From: an uncultured Pelagibacteraceae bacterium
GTDB lineage: Bacteria > Pseudomonadota > Alphaproteobacteria > Pelagibacterales > Pelagibacteraceae
NCBI GenBank assembly: GCA_902596325.1
Contig: CACJTN010000003.1
Coordinates: 1-64,000 of the forward strand
Reading direction: 5' to 3'
DNA length: 64,000 nucleotides
The notes below the pieces were generated by a model. The model saw only the letters and a program-made list of their open reading frames with translations. It did not search any database and was not told the origin of the DNA. Both the position numbers and the translations under genes were made by a program. This document shows, one piece after another, positions 19,616 through 30,947 of this stretch. Numbering within the stretch: position 1 is the stretch's first letter; each line of letters opens with the position of its first letter.

Positions 19616-20260
19616 ATGATTAAGACTTTTTCAATCGTAGTATTATTAACAACATTATTTAATTTCGGGTCGTTCGCTGAAGAAATTCAAGCATTTAATT
19701 TCACTAAAGAAGAATTTGATAATTTGACAGTAAGGAAAATTAAAAAAAAAACTAAATATACTTTAGGGTCTAATGAAAATGGTAATTTTTTAAAGGCTGA
19801 AGCTGAAGGCCAAGCATCAGGATTAGGAAAAGAAATTTTGATAGATTTAAACAAAACTCCTTTTCTAAATATTACTTGGAAAGTAGAAAAAGATTTATCT
19901 GGAATAGATGAAAAAAGTAAAAAAGGTCATGATTATGCTGCTAGAGTATTTGTTATAAAAAAAACTGGATCAACAGCTTTATCTAATAGAGCTATAAATT
20001 ACGTTTTTTCTAGCAATGAAGAAATAGGTCAGTACTGGCGAAGTCCTTTTACTAAAAAATCTATTGATTATGTTCTTGCTACTACTAAAACTAATAAAAA
20101 TGAATGGGTCACAGTAAAAACCAATGTTAAAAAAGATTTTAAAAAACTCCACGATTTAAATGTAAATGAACTAAATGGGGTTGCAATTATGACCGATACT
20201 GACAATTCGAAAATAAAATCTATAGCATATTATCAAAATATTTACTTTTCATCCGAATAA
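19616..20260 (+). CDS. DUF3047-like secreted protein
   Basis: Signal peptide; LNITWKVEKDL, DYAARVFVI, VAIMTDTDNSKIKSIAYYQNIYF. Confidence 0.7.
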   Translation: MIKTFSIVVLLTTLFNFGSFAEEIQAFNFTKEEFDNLTVRKIKKKTKYTLGSNENGNFLKAEAEGQASGLGKEILIDLNKTPFLNITWKVEKDLSGIDEKSKKGHDYAARVFVIKKTGSTALSNRAINYVFSSNEEIGQYWRSPFTKKSIDYVLATTKTNKNEWVTVKTNVKKDFKKLHDLNVNELNGVAIMTDTDNSKIKSIAYYQNIYFSSE

Positions 20261-20401
20261 TTAAAATTTTAAATATTTTTTTAACCCCATACTTATAAAA
20301 GATAAAATGATTGCAGCGATGACATCAAGTATTGGAGCTGCAGTTGGATAACCAAAATTCCATAATACTACTCCAATTAACCAAATAATATAAACTTTCA
20401 T
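20261..20401 (-). CDS. Small membrane protein (46 aa), not in the ORF track
   Basis: Manual translation MKVYIIWLIGVVLWNFGYPTAAPILDVIAAIILSFISMGLKKYLKF*. Fills the gap between DUF3047 and ybgC. Confidence 0.55.
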   Translation of the reverse strand: MKVYIIWLIGVVLWNFGYPTAAPILDVIAAIILSFISMGLKKYLKF

Positions 20402-20447
20402 ATTATATGTTGTATTAAAAAAAAACGAAATTTGATATGTTTAATTA

Positions 20448-20855
20448 ATGTCTAATTCATTTAAATATGAAGTTAAAATTTATTACGAGGATACAGATGC
20501 CGGCGGTGTAGTTTATTATGCAAACTATTTAAAATTTTTAGAAAGAGCTCGATCTGAAGCTATTTACGAGATGGGTTTTTCGAATACTGAATTAAAAAAA
20601 GAGTTCGGAGTTTTAATAATAGTAAAGTCATGCAAAATTGATTATAAAAAACCAGCTATATTTGAAGATAAACTTAGTATCACATCTACAATTAAAGAAA
20701 TAACAAAAACCTCTTTTATTATGGAACAAAATATTAATAGAGACAAAGAACTGATAGCTTCTGCAGATATACATCTAGTATCAGTAAATTCAGATGGCAA
20801 GCCGACAAAAATTCCCGAAATATTAAAAAATAAATTAAACGAATATATTAATTAA
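20448..20855 (+). CDS. ybgC: YbgC-like acyl-CoA thioesterase
   Basis: KIYYEDTDAGGVVYYANYLKFLERARSEAI hotdog thioesterase motif. Confidence 0.92.
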   Translation: MSNSFKYEVKIYYEDTDAGGVVYYANYLKFLERARSEAIYEMGFSNTELKKEFGVLIIVKSCKIDYKKPAIFEDKLSITSTIKEITKTSFIMEQNINRDKELIASADIHLVSVNSDGKPTKIPEILKNKLNEYIN

Positions 20856-21525
20856 TTTTTTTCTTTATACTTCTAAATAAATTGGTCATTTTTTTTTCAT
20901 TGATACGTCCAGTATTTACATTCCTTGGGCTAGGATGGTAACAACCAACTAATAGAATATTATTTGGAAGTTTATATGATTTACCATGAACAAATTTAAA
21001 TTTGTTTCTTAATTCATGATTATTTTTATAGAAATCTATACATGTATCAAAAGCTATTTTACCTAAAGCAATAATAACTTTCAAATTTTTTAATAAATTT
21101 ATTTCTTGTTCAAAAAAATTAAAACAATTATGTAGCTCATCTTTGTTTGGCTTATCCTCAGGCGGTACACATTTTAATGCAGTAGTAATAAATGCCTCAT
21201 TAAGTTTTAAACCATCATTAATATGCTCGGAGGAGGGAATATTTGAAATGTTTGCTTTAAACATACATTTATATAAAAATTCTGATGATTTATCTCCTGT
21301 AAAAACCCTACCTGTTCTTGTGGCTCCATGTGCTGCTGGTGCAAGGCCGACAAATAACATTTTAGCATTAATATCTCCGAACCCTGTAATTGGTTTTCCC
21401 CAATATTTTTGGTCAATGAATTGTTTTCTTTTTTTTTTAACTATCTTTTTTCTAAACTCAATAAGTCTAGAGCATTTATTACAATTTATAATTTTTTTAT
21501 TTAGAGCTAATACTTCTGTATTCAT
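20848..21525 (-). CDS. Uracil-DNA glycosylase, family 5-like (UDGb)
   Basis: Four-Cys N-terminal region (NCNKCSRL), LFVGLAPAAHGATRTGRVFTGD, C-terminal GCYHPSPRNVNTGR. Confidence 0.88.
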   Translation of the reverse strand: MNTEVLALNKKIINCNKCSRLIEFRKKIVKKKRKQFIDQKYWGKPITGFGDINAKMLFVGLAPAAHGATRTGRVFTGDKSSEFLYKCMFKANISNIPSSEHINDGLKLNEAFITTALKCVPPEDKPNKDELHNCFNFFEQEINLLKNLKVIIALGKIAFDTCIDFYKNNHELRNKFKFVHGKSYKLPNNILLVGCYHPSPRNVNTGRINEKKMTNLFRSIKKKIN

Positions 21526-21533
21526 CTAAAGAT

Positions 21534-21713
21534 TTATTCCTCTTTGTCTCGATCAACAAAAAATATTCCAACTAAAAATAAAGCCGTCCAACCTAGAGCA
21601 ATAAATCCTTTTTTCATGCTTGTTTCGGCACCCCAAATATCTAAAAAAAATGCCCCTAAAATAACGCCAATTACATATATGATAACTACCAAAGTTGTTT
21701 TACTGATTTTCAT
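21534..21713 (-). CDS. Small membrane protein (59 aa), not in the ORF track
   Basis: Manual translation MKISKTTLVVIIYVIGVILGAFFLDIWGAETSMKKGFIALGWTALFLVGIFFVDRDKEE*. Two hydrophobic segments with a charged tail. Confidence 0.6.
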   Translation of the reverse strand: MKISKTTLVVIIYVIGVILGAFFLDIWGAETSMKKGFIALGWTALFLVGIFFVDRDKEE

Positions 21714-21825
21714 AATTATCTTTTAAATTAACATTTTTTTTTAATAATAATAAGAATTATTAATATAATTAATAATTATTCTCATTGGACAAATTAATAC
21801 TTTAATATATAAAACTTAAAAAATT

Positions 21826-21910
21826 GGGCGAGTGGCGGAATTGGTAGACGCGTTGGTCTTAGGAACCAATATGGCAACATGTGAAGGTTCGAGTCCTTTC
21901 TCGCCTACCA
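21826..21910 (+). tRNA. tRNA-Leu (anticodon TAG)
   Basis: Acceptor GGGCGAG/CTCGCCT, anticodon stem-loop TTGGT-CTTAGGA-ACCAA, long variable arm, T-loop GGTTCGAGTCC, encoded CCA. Confidence 0.96.
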
Positions 21911-21916
21911 TTAATT

Positions 21917-23398
21917 ATGAAAGTAACTGTTGAAAATAAAAAAGGTTTAGAAAAAAATATCAAAATTTTAATTGATAAAAAAACTATCTCAGAAGAACTT
22001 GATAGCAAATATCAAGAAATTAAAAAAGATGTAGTTTTAAAAGGATTTAGACCAGGCAAAGTACCGACCGAAATTCTTAAAAGACAATTTGGTAAAGCGG
22101 TATACGGAGAAGTTATAGATAAGGTATTAAAAGAGACATCTGCAAAAGCACTAGAGGACAATAAGATTAAACCAGCCGGACAACCAAAGATAGATTTAAA
22201 ATCTTTTGGAGAAGGCAAGGACCTAGAGTATGTGATATCAGTAACAGAACTTCCTAAAATTGATATAAAACCTTTCGAAAGTTTGAAATTTGAAGATTAC
22301 TCAGTAAAAATAGATAAAAAAGAGACTGACAAAAGAATTGAACAAATAGCTAAAACTCAACAAAATTTTAAAGATGCAAGCAATGAATATAAAGCCAAAA
22401 AAGGAGATCTAGTAAATTTTGATTACGAGGCAACAGTCGATGGGAAAGACTTTAAAGGGAGCTCAGGAAAAAATACACAACTAGTTTTAGGCAAAGATTT
22501 ATTCATAAAAGGTTTTGATGAACAATTAATTGGTACCAAAAAAAATGAGGATAAAAAAGTTAATGTAAAACTTCCTGAAAACTTTAATGTCAAAGAATTA
22601 ATAAATAAAGATGCTATATTTAATTGTAAAATATTAAATGTAAAAGAGCCAACAGAAACTAAGATAGATGATGAATTTGCAAAAAATCTCGGTGCAAAAG
22701 ATTTAAATAATCTTAAAGAATTAATTACCAAACAAATTAATGATGAATTTAAAAATTCTTTAAAAATTATCACAAAGAAGAAAATTTTGGAACAAATTGA
22801 AAAGTTTAAAATAGATCAAATACCAGGCAATCTAATTGAGGAAGAGATGAAAATATTATCCCAGGGAATGGGAAAAGAAGACATTAGTAAAAAAGAAAAA
22901 TCTCTTAAAGCTGAAGCAGAGAAAAGAATTAAAACTGGTCTGCTACTTAATGCATTCGGAGAAGAAAAAAAGGTACAAGTAAGCAATGATGAAATTAATA
23001 ATGAGTTAAGAAAACAGATGGGAATGATGCCTGGTCAAGAAAAGATTGTTCAAGACTATTATCAAAAAAATCCAGCTGCCCTTAATAGTCTTAGGGGATC
23101 TATTTATGAAGAAAAAATTATCGAAGAAATAAAAAAAAATGGAAAATCAGTCGTTAAAGAGGTTACAAAAGAAGAGGCTGAAAAGATACTAAAAGACGAA
23201 AATGAAAAGAGCCTGAAAGATCAAGCTAAGTATTCTCCTAATCCTGATGCTGATGAAATTAAAAATAAAGATAAAGATGAAGTGATTAAAGAAAAAAACA
23301 AGAAAATAATTAAAACGAAAAAATCAGAAGTTTCAAAGAAAAAACCAGCCTCAGATTTAAAAAAAAAAAAATTACCAAAAAAAGTTAGCAAAAAGTAA
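21917..23398 (+). CDS. tig: Trigger factor
   Basis: [36 protein letters not shown]-like domain; upstream of clpP-clpX-lon. Start moved to 21917, after the tRNA. Confidence 0.95.
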   Translation: MKVTVENKKGLEKNIKILIDKKTISEELDSKYQEIKKDVVLKGFRPGKVPTEILKRQFGKAVYGEVIDKVLKETSAKALEDNKIKPAGQPKIDLKSFGEGKDLEYVISVTELPKIDIKPFESLKFEDYSVKIDKKETDKRIEQIAKTQQNFKDASNEYKAKKGDLVNFDYEATVDGKDFKGSSGKNTQLVLGKDLFIKGFDEQLIGTKKNEDKKVNVKLPENFNVKELINKDAIFNCKILNVKEPTETKIDDEFAKNLGAKDLNNLKELITKQINDEFKNSLKIITKKKILEQIEKFKIDQIPGNLIEEEMKILSQGMGKEDISKKEKSLKAEAEKRIKTGLLLNAFGEEKKVQVSNDEINNELRKQMGMMPGQEKIVQDYYQKNPAALNSLRGSIYEEKIIEEIKKNGKSVVKEVTKEEAEKILKDENEKSLKDQAKYSPNPDADEIKNKDKDEVIKEKNKKIIKTKKSEVSKKKPASDLKKKKLPKKVSKK

Positions 23399-23430
23399 TC
23401 ACAAGTTGTATAAGTAGTTCGAATCAAATT

Positions 23431-24042
23431 ATGTCAGATAAATTAGAAGATAAAATGTCAAACTTGATACCCATGGTTGTTGAACAATCTAGCAGGGGTG
23501 AAAGAGCTTATGATATTTTTTCAAGATTACTCAAAGAAAGAATAGTTTTTGTAGTTGGTCCAATCAATGATAGCGTAGCGTCTTTAGTTACAGCACAAAT
23601 GTTATTTTTAGAATCTGAAAATCCTAAGAAAGATATTTTTATGTACATTAACAGTCCAGGAGGATTAGTAACAGCAGGTCTTGGAATATACGATACTATG
23701 CAATATATAAAACCTGAAATATCAACTTTATGTATTGGTCAAGCAGCTAGTATGGGATCTTTTCTTTTAGCAGCTGGAACAAAAGGAAAAAGATTTTCGT
23801 TACCAAATTCTAGAATCATGGTGCACCAACCTTCAGCAGGTTTTCAGGGTCAAGCTACAGACATTGAAATACATGCAAATGAAGTCCTTTCTTTAAAAAA
23901 AAGATTAAATGAAATCTATTCAAAGCATACTGGAAAAAGTGTTGAAGATATTAAATCGGCTCTTGAGAGAGATAATTTTATGACACCAGATGTGGCAAAA
24001 GATTTTGGTCTTATAGATAAAGTTGTGGATAAAAGAGAATAG
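23431..24042 (+). CDS. clpP: ATP-dependent Clp protease proteolytic subunit
   Basis: [55 protein letters not shown]. Confidence 0.98.
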   Translation: MSDKLEDKMSNLIPMVVEQSSRGERAYDIFSRLLKERIVFVVGPINDSVASLVTAQMLFLESENPKKDIFMYINSPGGLVTAGLGIYDTMQYIKPEISTLCIGQAASMGSFLLAAGTKGKRFSLPNSRIMVHQPSAGFQGQATDIEIHANEVLSLKKRLNEIYSKHTGKSVEDIKSALERDNFMTPDVAKDFGLIDKVVDKRE

Positions 24043-24132
24043 CTAACAATATATAGAGTTAGTTTAATCATAAACTTGATTAGTTCAGTTCATCTGTATT
24101 AAAGTACTTATATTGATTCGATTTAAAAATTT

Positions 24133-25395
24133 ATGAGTACAAATAACAAAAATATTCTTTACTGTTCATTTTGCGGAAAAAGCCAACACGAAGTCAGAAA
24201 ATTGATTGCTGGTCCTACAGTATTTATTTGTGATGAGTGCGTTGAGCTATGCATGGATATCATAAAAGAAGAAAGCAAGGATACATTTGTAAAACATCAA
24301 GATGGTTTACCTTCCCCAAAAGATATTTGTAAAATTTTAGATGACTATGTAATTGGTCAAGATCATGCAAAAAAAGTATTATCTGTTGCTGTTCACAATC
24401 ATTACAAAAGATTAAATTATGAAAATAAAACAAGCAAAACTGTTGAATTAGCAAAATCAAATATCTTATTAGTAGGTCCTACAGGATGTGGTAAAACTTT
24501 ACTTGCACAAACTTTAGCAAGAATTCTTGACGTTCCGTTTACAATGGCTGATGCAACGACTTTAACTGAAGCAGGTTATGTTGGTGAAGATGTTGAAAAC
24601 ATAATTTTAAAACTTCTTCAAGCCGCAGATTATAATGTTGAAAAAGCACAAAGAGGAATAGTTTATATTGATGAAGTAGATAAGATTAGTAGAAAATCTG
24701 AAAACCCTTCTATAACAAGAGATGTTTCAGGTGAAGGTGTCCAACAAGCTTTATTAAAAATTATGGAAGGAACAGTTGCAAGTGTACCTCCTCAAGGTGG
24801 AAGAAAACATCCTCAACAAGAATTTTTGCAAGTAGATACTACTAATATATTATTTATTTGTGGAGGTGCTTTTGCAGGTTTAGATAAAATTATATCCCAA
24901 AGAGACAAAGGATCGTCAATTGGTTTTGAAGCAGAAGTAAAATCATTAGATGATAAAAAGACAGGGGAATGGATGAAAAATTTAGAACCAGAAGATTTAT
25001 TAAAATATGGTTTAATACCAGAATTTATCGGAAGGTTACCAATTACTGCTACGCTAGAGGATTTAGATGAAAAATCTTTAGTAAAAATTTTGTTAGAACC
25101 TAAAAACTCCCTAACAAAACAATATCAAGAGTTGTTTAAGTTGGAGGGAGTAAAATTAAATTTTAAGGATAACGCAATTAAGGAAATTGCAAAAAAAGCT
25201 ATCAATAAAAAGACCGGGGCGAGAGGTTTAAGATCAATACTTGAGAATCTTTTATTAAAGACTATGTATGAACTACCTGGACAAAATAATATTGAAGAAG
25301 TAGTAGTCGATACAGGTGCGGTTAAAGGACACTCTCAGCCAATTATTGTCCACTCTAAGAACAAATCAAAAACAGATAAAACTTCTGCAGCATAA
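24133..25395 (+). CDS. clpX: ATP-dependent Clp protease ATP-binding subunit ClpX
   Basis: [18 protein letters not shown] zinc finger, [24 protein letters not shown]. Confidence 0.98.
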   Translation: MSTNNKNILYCSFCGKSQHEVRKLIAGPTVFICDECVELCMDIIKEESKDTFVKHQDGLPSPKDICKILDDYVIGQDHAKKVLSVAVHNHYKRLNYENKTSKTVELAKSNILLVGPTGCGKTLLAQTLARILDVPFTMADATTLTEAGYVGEDVENIILKLLQAADYNVEKAQRGIVYIDEVDKISRKSENPSITRDVSGEGVQQALLKIMEGTVASVPPQGGRKHPQQEFLQVDTTNILFICGGAFAGLDKIISQRDKGSSIGFEAEVKSLDDKKTGEWMKNLEPEDLLKYGLIPEFIGRLPITATLEDLDEKSLVKILLEPKNSLTKQYQELFKLEGVKLNFKDNAIKEIAKKAINKKTGARGLRSILENLLLKTMYELPGQNNIEEVVVDTGAVKGHSQPIIVHSKNKSKTDKTSAA

Positions 25396-25458
25396 TTAAT
25401 TTTATAATAAGTTGCAGTTTGCTATTGCAAAATTTTTTATAATAGCCATATTTATATC

Positions 25459-27843
25459 ATGGAACCAAAAGTTAAATTACCACTACTACCTTTAAGAGAT
25501 ATAGTTGTCTTTCCAAATATGGTTATACCTTTATTTGTTGGAAGAGATAAATCCATAACTGCTTTAAATGAAGTTATGAAAGGGCAAAAAAAAATTATTT
25601 TGGTTACACAAAAAAACTCCGAGATTGATGATCCTAAAAAAAACGACATATATACTTATGGCTGCGAAAGTAATATTTTACAATTACTAAAACTACCCGA
25701 TGGAACTGTTAAAGTCTTAGTAGAGGGTACTAAAAGACTTAAGATATTAGATTTTAATGACGAAGAAAAATATATATCTTGTACTTTTGAGTATTTAAAA
25801 GATCAAATAGAACCTACTGAGGATTTACTTCCACTTTCTATGACGGCAATTAAAAGATTAGAAAAATTGACAAATGTTAATAAAAAAATTTCATCCGATG
25901 TTATTGAAAACATAAAGCAATTAAAAGATCCTTCTAAAATTGCTGACAATATTGCATCTCATTTAAATTCTAGCATTCCAGAGAAACAACAAATATTTGA
26001 AATTTTAGATGTTAAAAAAAGATTAGAGGCAATTATTAAAATAATGGAAAATGAGGCAAGTATTATTGGAGTAGAAAAAAGAATTAGAGGTAGAGTTAAA
26101 ACTCAAATGGAAAAAACCCAAAGAGAGTATTATTTGAATGAACAATTAAAGGCAATTCAAAAAGAATTAGGTGAAATTGAAGATGGAAAAGATGAAACAT
26201 CAAATTTACACAAAGCAATATTAAAGTCAAAAATGCCTAAAGAAGTCCAAAAAAAATGCATGTCTGAGTTAAAAAAGCTCAAGAACATGAGTCCTATGTC
26301 AGCAGAGGCAACTGTAGTAAGAAATTATTTAGATTGGATGATAGATTTACCTTGGTTTAAAAAAGATAAAGTAAATATCGACCTAAATAATGCGTTAAAA
26401 ATTCTTGATCAAGATCACTTTGGTTTAGAAAAAGTTAAAGAAAGAATTATAGAGTTTTTAGCTGTTCAAAAAAGAATGGATAAAATAAAAGGACCTATAC
26501 TTTGTTTAGTTGGTCCGCCCGGTGTTGGAAAAACCTCTTTAGGTAAATCTATCGCCAAATCTACAAATAGACAATTTGTTAGAATGTCATTAGGCGGTGT
26601 TAGAGATGAAGCTGAAATAAGAGGTCATCGAAGAACTTATATTGGATCCCTGCCAGGTAAAATTATCCAAATGATGAAAAAAGCTGGAACAAAAAATCCA
26701 TTAATTCTTTTAGATGAGATAGATAAAGTTGGAAATGATTACAGAGGTGACCCTTCTTCTGCTTTACTAGAGGCTTTAGACCCAGAGCAGAACACATCCT
26801 TTAATGATCACTATTTAGAAGTTGATTATGACTTATCAGATGTAATGTTTGTGACAACTGCTAATACTTTAAATATTTTACCTCCTTTGTTAGATCGTAT
26901 GGAGGTTATAAGAATTCCAGGATACACTGAAGACGAAAAGGTTAATATATCTAACAGATTTTTATTACCAAAACAAATTAAAGAAAATGGTGTTAAGGAT
27001 GGGGAATTAGATATTAAAGAGGGCACTATTAAAGAAATCATAAGATCTTATACTCGGGAGTCTGGAGTTAGAAATTTAGAGAGAGAAATATCAAAAATAA
27101 CAAGGAAAGCTGTTAAAAAAGTAGTAAACAATGAAACAGACAAAGTTGAGGTGAATGAAAATAATGTGTCCGATTATCTTGGAGTTAAGAAATTTAAGTA
27201 CGGGGAAAAAGATGAAGAGGATAGAGTAGGTGTTGTTACAGGATTAGCTTGGACAGAATTCGGTGGTGAAATTCTTAAAATAGAAACAGTTAATATGCCT
27301 GGTAAAGGTAGAATGCAAATTACAGGAAAACTTGGTGATGTAATGCAAGAGTCAGTAAAAGCTGCAAAATCTTTTGTGAGATCTAAGAGTTTAGATTTCG
27401 GTGTAATACCTCCGATTTTTGAAAAGAAAGATTTTCATATTCATGTACCTGAAGGTGCAACACCAAAAGATGGACCATCTGCAGGTATAGCAATGGTTAC
27501 ATCTATTGTGTCATCAATTACTGATATTCCTGTAAATAGACAAATAGCTATGACAGGTGAGGTTACAATTACAGGTCAAGTTCTTCAAATAGGAGGATTG
27601 AAAGAAAAACTTCTAGCAGCACATAGAGCAGGGATTAACCATGTTCTAATACCTAAAGATAATGAAAAGGATTTAGTTGATATACCAAAAAAAGTTAAAG
27701 AAGATATAAAAATTACTCCAGTAAAAGTTGTTGATGATGTATTAAAAATTGCACTTACCAAAGAACTAAAAAGAGTAGAGTGGGTCGAAGTGGATAATAT
27801 TTCTAAATCAGAGAACAAAACTGAAAAAGTCCTTACAAACTAA
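25459..27843 (+). CDS. lon: Lon protease
   Basis: GPPGVGKTSLGKSIA; proteolytic KDGPSAGIAMVTSI. Confidence 0.98.
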   Translation: MEPKVKLPLLPLRDIVVFPNMVIPLFVGRDKSITALNEVMKGQKKIILVTQKNSEIDDPKKNDIYTYGCESNILQLLKLPDGTVKVLVEGTKRLKILDFNDEEKYISCTFEYLKDQIEPTEDLLPLSMTAIKRLEKLTNVNKKISSDVIENIKQLKDPSKIADNIASHLNSSIPEKQQIFEILDVKKRLEAIIKIMENEASIIGVEKRIRGRVKTQMEKTQREYYLNEQLKAIQKELGEIEDGKDETSNLHKAILKSKMPKEVQKKCMSELKKLKNMSPMSAEATVVRNYLDWMIDLPWFKKDKVNIDLNNALKILDQDHFGLEKVKERIIEFLAVQKRMDKIKGPILCLVGPPGVGKTSLGKSIAKSTNRQFVRMSLGGVRDEAEIRGHRRTYIGSLPGKIIQMMKKAGTKNPLILLDEIDKVGNDYRGDPSSALLEALDPEQNTSFNDHYLEVDYDLSDVMFVTTANTLNILPPLLDRMEVIRIPGYTEDEKVNISNRFLLPKQIKENGVKDGELDIKEGTIKEIIRSYTRESGVRNLEREISKITRKAVKKVVNNETDKVEVNENNVSDYLGVKKFKYGEKDEEDRVGVVTGLAWTEFGGEILKIETVNMPGKGRMQITGKLGDVMQESVKAAKSFVRSKSLDFGVIPPIFEKKDFHIHVPEGATPKDGPSAGIAMVTSIVSSITDIPVNRQIAMTGEVTITGQVLQIGGLKEKLLAAHRAGINHVLIPKDNEKDLVDIPKKVKEDIKITPVKVVDDVLKIALTKELKRVEWVEVDNISKSENKTEKVLTN

Positions 27844-27900
27844 AGATAATTATAATTTACTTTAATAATTTGTTGCTGTAAAAGATAAAAAATTATTTTT

Positions 27901-27976
27901 GGGCGGTTAGCTCAGTTGGTAGAGCATCTCGTTTACACCGAGGGGGTCAAAGGTTCGAGTCCTTTACTGCCCACCA
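27901..27976 (+). tRNA. tRNA-Val (anticodon TAC)
   Basis: 76 nt, acceptor GGGCGGT/ACTGCCC, anticodon loop TTTACAC, encoded CCA. Confidence 0.97.
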
Positions 27977-27985
27977 AAAGTAATT

Positions 27986-28063
27986 GGGGGTGTAGCTCAG
28001 TTTGGTTAGAGCGCCTGCCTGTCACGCAGGAGGCCGCGGGTTCGAGTCCCGTCACTCCCGCCA
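27986..28063 (+). tRNA. tRNA-Asp (anticodon GTC)
   Basis: Acceptor GGGGGTG/CACTCCC, anticodon stem CCTGC-CTGTCAC-GCAGG, encoded CCA. Confidence 0.97.
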
Positions 28064-28282
28064 CAATTATTTGATAATTATTCTCAAAAGTTAAAATTAG
28101 GTAATAAATTAGCCTCAAAGGACGTGACTAAATTTCACTGTTATTTAAGACAAATATACATATAAAAAATACTAGTGTTTATGATGATTAATTACTCTTT
28201 ATATAACAGCAGAATAGAATATAGTAAGAATCTTTTCAGAATTTTCTTATTTAAATATTTTAAAAATTAAACTTTAATTATT

Positions 28283-28654
28283 ATGATTGGTGAAACATTT
28301 TTACAGGATTACTTTTCGATTATCTTATTTTTAGTGATAGCATTACTATTAAGTATTGGATTTATAACTTTGAACTTTATGTTATCTCCAAAAAATCCTG
28401 ATCCCGAAAAATTATCACCTTACGAATGTGGTTTCGAACCTTTTAACGACTCCAGAATGGAATTTGATGTGAGATTTTATTTAGTAGCAATATTATTTAT
28501 TATATTTGATCTAGAAATTGCATTTTTATTTCCTTGGGCAATCTCTTTAGGAAAGATTGGAATATTTGGTTTTGTTTCAATGATGATATTTTTAGCGATA
28601 TTAACTATTGGTTTCATTTATGAATGGAAGAAAGGTGCTTTAGATTGGGAATAA
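28283..28654 (+). CDS. nuoA: NADH-quinone oxidoreductase subunit A
   Basis: [41 protein letters not shown]. Confidence 0.97.
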   Translation: MIGETFLQDYFSIILFLVIALLLSIGFITLNFMLSPKNPDPEKLSPYECGFEPFNDSRMEFDVRFYLVAILFIIFDLEIAFLFPWAISLGKIGIFGFVSMMIFLAILTIGFIYEWKKGALDWE

Positions 28655-28658
28655 AAAA

Positions 28659-29180
28659 ATGGATAATTTAAATAAAATAGACAAAATACCAGATGAATTT
28701 AAAGATTTAGCTAAAGACTTTAGCGATAATGGATTTATTACAACATCAATGGATAACTTGGTAAATTGGGCAAGAACAGGCTCGTTACATTGGATGACAT
28801 TTGGTCTTGCATGTTGTGCAGTTGAAATGATGCAAACGTCAATGCCAAGATATGATCTTGAAAGATTTGGTGCAGCTCCTAGGGCTAGTCCGAGACAATC
28901 TGATGTAATGATTGTTGCAGGAACTCTAACAAACAAAATGGCTCCTGCATTAAGAAAAGTTTATGATCAGATGCCAGAACCAAGATATGTTATCTCAATG
29001 GGTAGCTGCGCTAATGGAGGGGGTTATTATCACTATTCTTACTCTGTAGTTAGAGGATGCGATAGGATTGTTCCTGTAGATATTTATGTGCCTGGATGCC
29101 CTCCCTCTGCGGAGGCTTTATTGTATGGAATAATGCAACTTCAAAAAAAAATAAGGAATAAAGGATCTCTAGAAAGATAA
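28659..29180 (+). CDS. nuoB: NADH-quinone oxidoreductase subunit B
   Basis: [56 protein letters not shown]. Confidence 0.98.
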   Translation: MDNLNKIDKIPDEFKDLAKDFSDNGFITTSMDNLVNWARTGSLHWMTFGLACCAVEMMQTSMPRYDLERFGAAPRASPRQSDVMIVAGTLTNKMAPALRKVYDQMPEPRYVISMGSCANGGGYYHYSYSVVRGCDRIVPVDIYVPGCPPSAEALLYGIMQLQKKIRNKGSLER

Positions 29181-29184
29181 TAAA

Positions 29185-29772
29185 ATGAATCTTGAAAGTT
29201 TAGAAAAATTAATAAACTCAGAACTTACAACTAAAATTAATTCATCATCAATTAATCACGACGAATTAAAATTAAAAATAGATGAGGAAGATTTACATTC
29301 TGTTATTTTATTTTTAAAAAATGATACGAGAACTAAATTTAGACAATTAATTGACATAACAGCTGTAGATTATCCTGAAAGAGACACAAGGTTCAAATTA
29401 ATTTACTTCTTATTAAGCCATGAAAATAATTTAAGACTAAATATTGAATTTGAAATTAAAGAAAATTACCAAGTTAAGTCTATAACTTCTATTTTTCCAT
29501 CTTCTAACTGGATGGAAAGAGAAGTTTTTGATATGTATGGAATACACTACAAAGACCATCCCGATTTAAGAAGAATATTAACTGATTATAATTTTTCTGG
29601 GCACCCACTTCGAAAAGATTTTCCGCTTACTGGTCACAATGAAGTTAGATACAATGAGGAAGATAAAAAAGTTATCTACGAACCAGTAAAATTAGAACAG
29701 AATTATAGAAATTTTGATTATGAGAGCCCTTGGGAGGGGACAAAATATATTAAAGACATAACAAAGAAATAA
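29185..29772 (+). CDS. nuoC: NADH-quinone oxidoreductase subunit C
   Basis: [48 protein letters not shown]. Confidence 0.97.
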   Translation: MNLESLEKLINSELTTKINSSSINHDELKLKIDEEDLHSVILFLKNDTRTKFRQLIDITAVDYPERDTRFKLIYFLLSHENNLRLNIEFEIKENYQVKSITSIFPSSNWMEREVFDMYGIHYKDHPDLRRILTDYNFSGHPLRKDFPLTGHNEVRYNEEDKKVIYEPVKLEQNYRNFDYESPWEGTKYIKDITKK

Positions 29773-30947
29773 TGCCTAAAGAAACTAAAACTATGAATTT
29801 AAATTTTGGTCCACAGCATCCAGCTGCACATGGTGTTTTAAGATTAATCCTCGAGCTTGACGGTGAGGTAGTAGAGAAAGCCGATCCTCATATAGGATTA
29901 TTACATAGAGGAACAGAAAAACTTATTGAGCACAAAACATACACACAAGCTGTTCCATATTTTGATAGACTTGATTATGTAGCCCCAATGAATCAAGAGC
30001 ATGCATTCGCACTTGCAATAGAAAAAATTTTAAAAATTAATGTGCCTATTAGAGCCCAATATATTAGAGTTATGTTTTGTGAGATAGGTAGAATATTAAG
30101 TCATCTCTTAAATATTACAACACAAGCAATGGATGTTGGAGCGCTGACTCCAACACTTTGGGGTTTTGAGGAAAGAGAAAAATTAATGGGATTTTATGAA
30201 AAAGTGTCTGGTTCAAGATTGCACGCTAACTATTTTAGAGCGGGAGGTGTTCATAAAGATTTACCAATTGGTCTTGATAATGAAATTTCAGAGTTTTGTA
30301 ATTCATTTCCAAAAATAATTGATGATTTAGAAACCTTACTAACAGATAACAGAATTTTTAAGCAAAGAAATGTAGATATAGGCATAGTATCTAAGCAAGA
30401 TGCTCTAGATTACTCCTTCTCGGGAGTTATGTTAAGAGGCTCAGGTGTACCGTGGGATTTAAGAAAATCACAACCATACGATTGTTATAATAATTTCGAA
30501 TTTAACATACCAGTTGGAAAAAATGGTGATTGCTATGATCGTTATCTTTGTAGAATTGAAGAAATGAGAGAATGTGTAAAAATTATTAATCAATGTTTGG
30601 AACAAATGCCCAAAGGTCCAGTAAAAACAAATGATGGAAAAATATCTCCACCATCTAAAAAAGATATTAAAGAATCCATGGAAGCGTTAATTCATCATTT
30701 CAAACTTTTCACAGAGGGATATAGAGTAGATAAAGATGAAATATATACAGCTGTAGAGGCACCTAAAGGGGAATTTGGTGTATATTTAATTTCTGACGGT
30801 TCAAGCAAACCTTATAAGTGCAAAATAAGAGCACCAGGTTTTTCACACCTGCAAGCGATGGATTATTTAATTAAAGGCCATATGCTAGCTGATGTTCCTG
30901 CTGTTTTAGGTTCTATGGATATTGTGTTTGGAGAGGTAGATAGATGA
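29772..30947 (+). CDS. nuoD: NADH-quinone oxidoreductase subunit D
   Basis: [23 protein letters not shown]-terminal IVFGEVDR. Confidence 0.98.
   Translation: MPKETKTMNLNFGPQHPAAHGVLRLILELDGEVVEKADPHIGLLHRGTEKLIEHKTYTQAVPYFDRLDYVAPMNQEHAFALAIEKILKINVPIRAQYIRVMFCEIGRILSHLLNITTQAMDVGALTPTLWGFEEREKLMGFYEKVSGSRLHANYFRAGGVHKDLPIGLDNEISEFCNSFPKIIDDLETLLTDNRIFKQRNVDIGIVSKQDALDYSFSGVMLRGSGVPWDLRKSQPYDCYNNFEFNIPVGKNGDCYDRYLCRIEEMRECVKIINQCLEQMPKGPVKTNDGKISPPSKKDIKESMEALIHHFKLFTEGYRVDKDEIYTAVEAPKGEFGVYLISDGSSKPYKCKIRAPGFSHLQAMDYLIKGHMLADVPAVLGSMDIVFGEVDR

Noticed and set aside
21143-21529. 128-aa plus-strand ORF
   Set aside because: Antisense to the family-5 UDG gene, whose motifs are clear on the minus strand.
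21881-21916. N-terminal extension of trigger factor (MKVRVLSRLPLI...)
   Set aside because: The extension lies within tRNA-Leu; the ATG at 21917 gives a normal trigger factor start.
24042-24132. Short inverted repeats (CTAAC/GTTAG, TAATCA/TGATTA) between clpP and clpX
   Set aside because: 5 to 6 bp AT-rich repeats are expected by chance in this composition; no T-run or conserved context visible.
25410-25440. TTGCA...TGCAA hairpin followed by T-run between clpX and lon
   Set aside because: Stem only about 5 bp and AT-rich; too weak to call a terminator.
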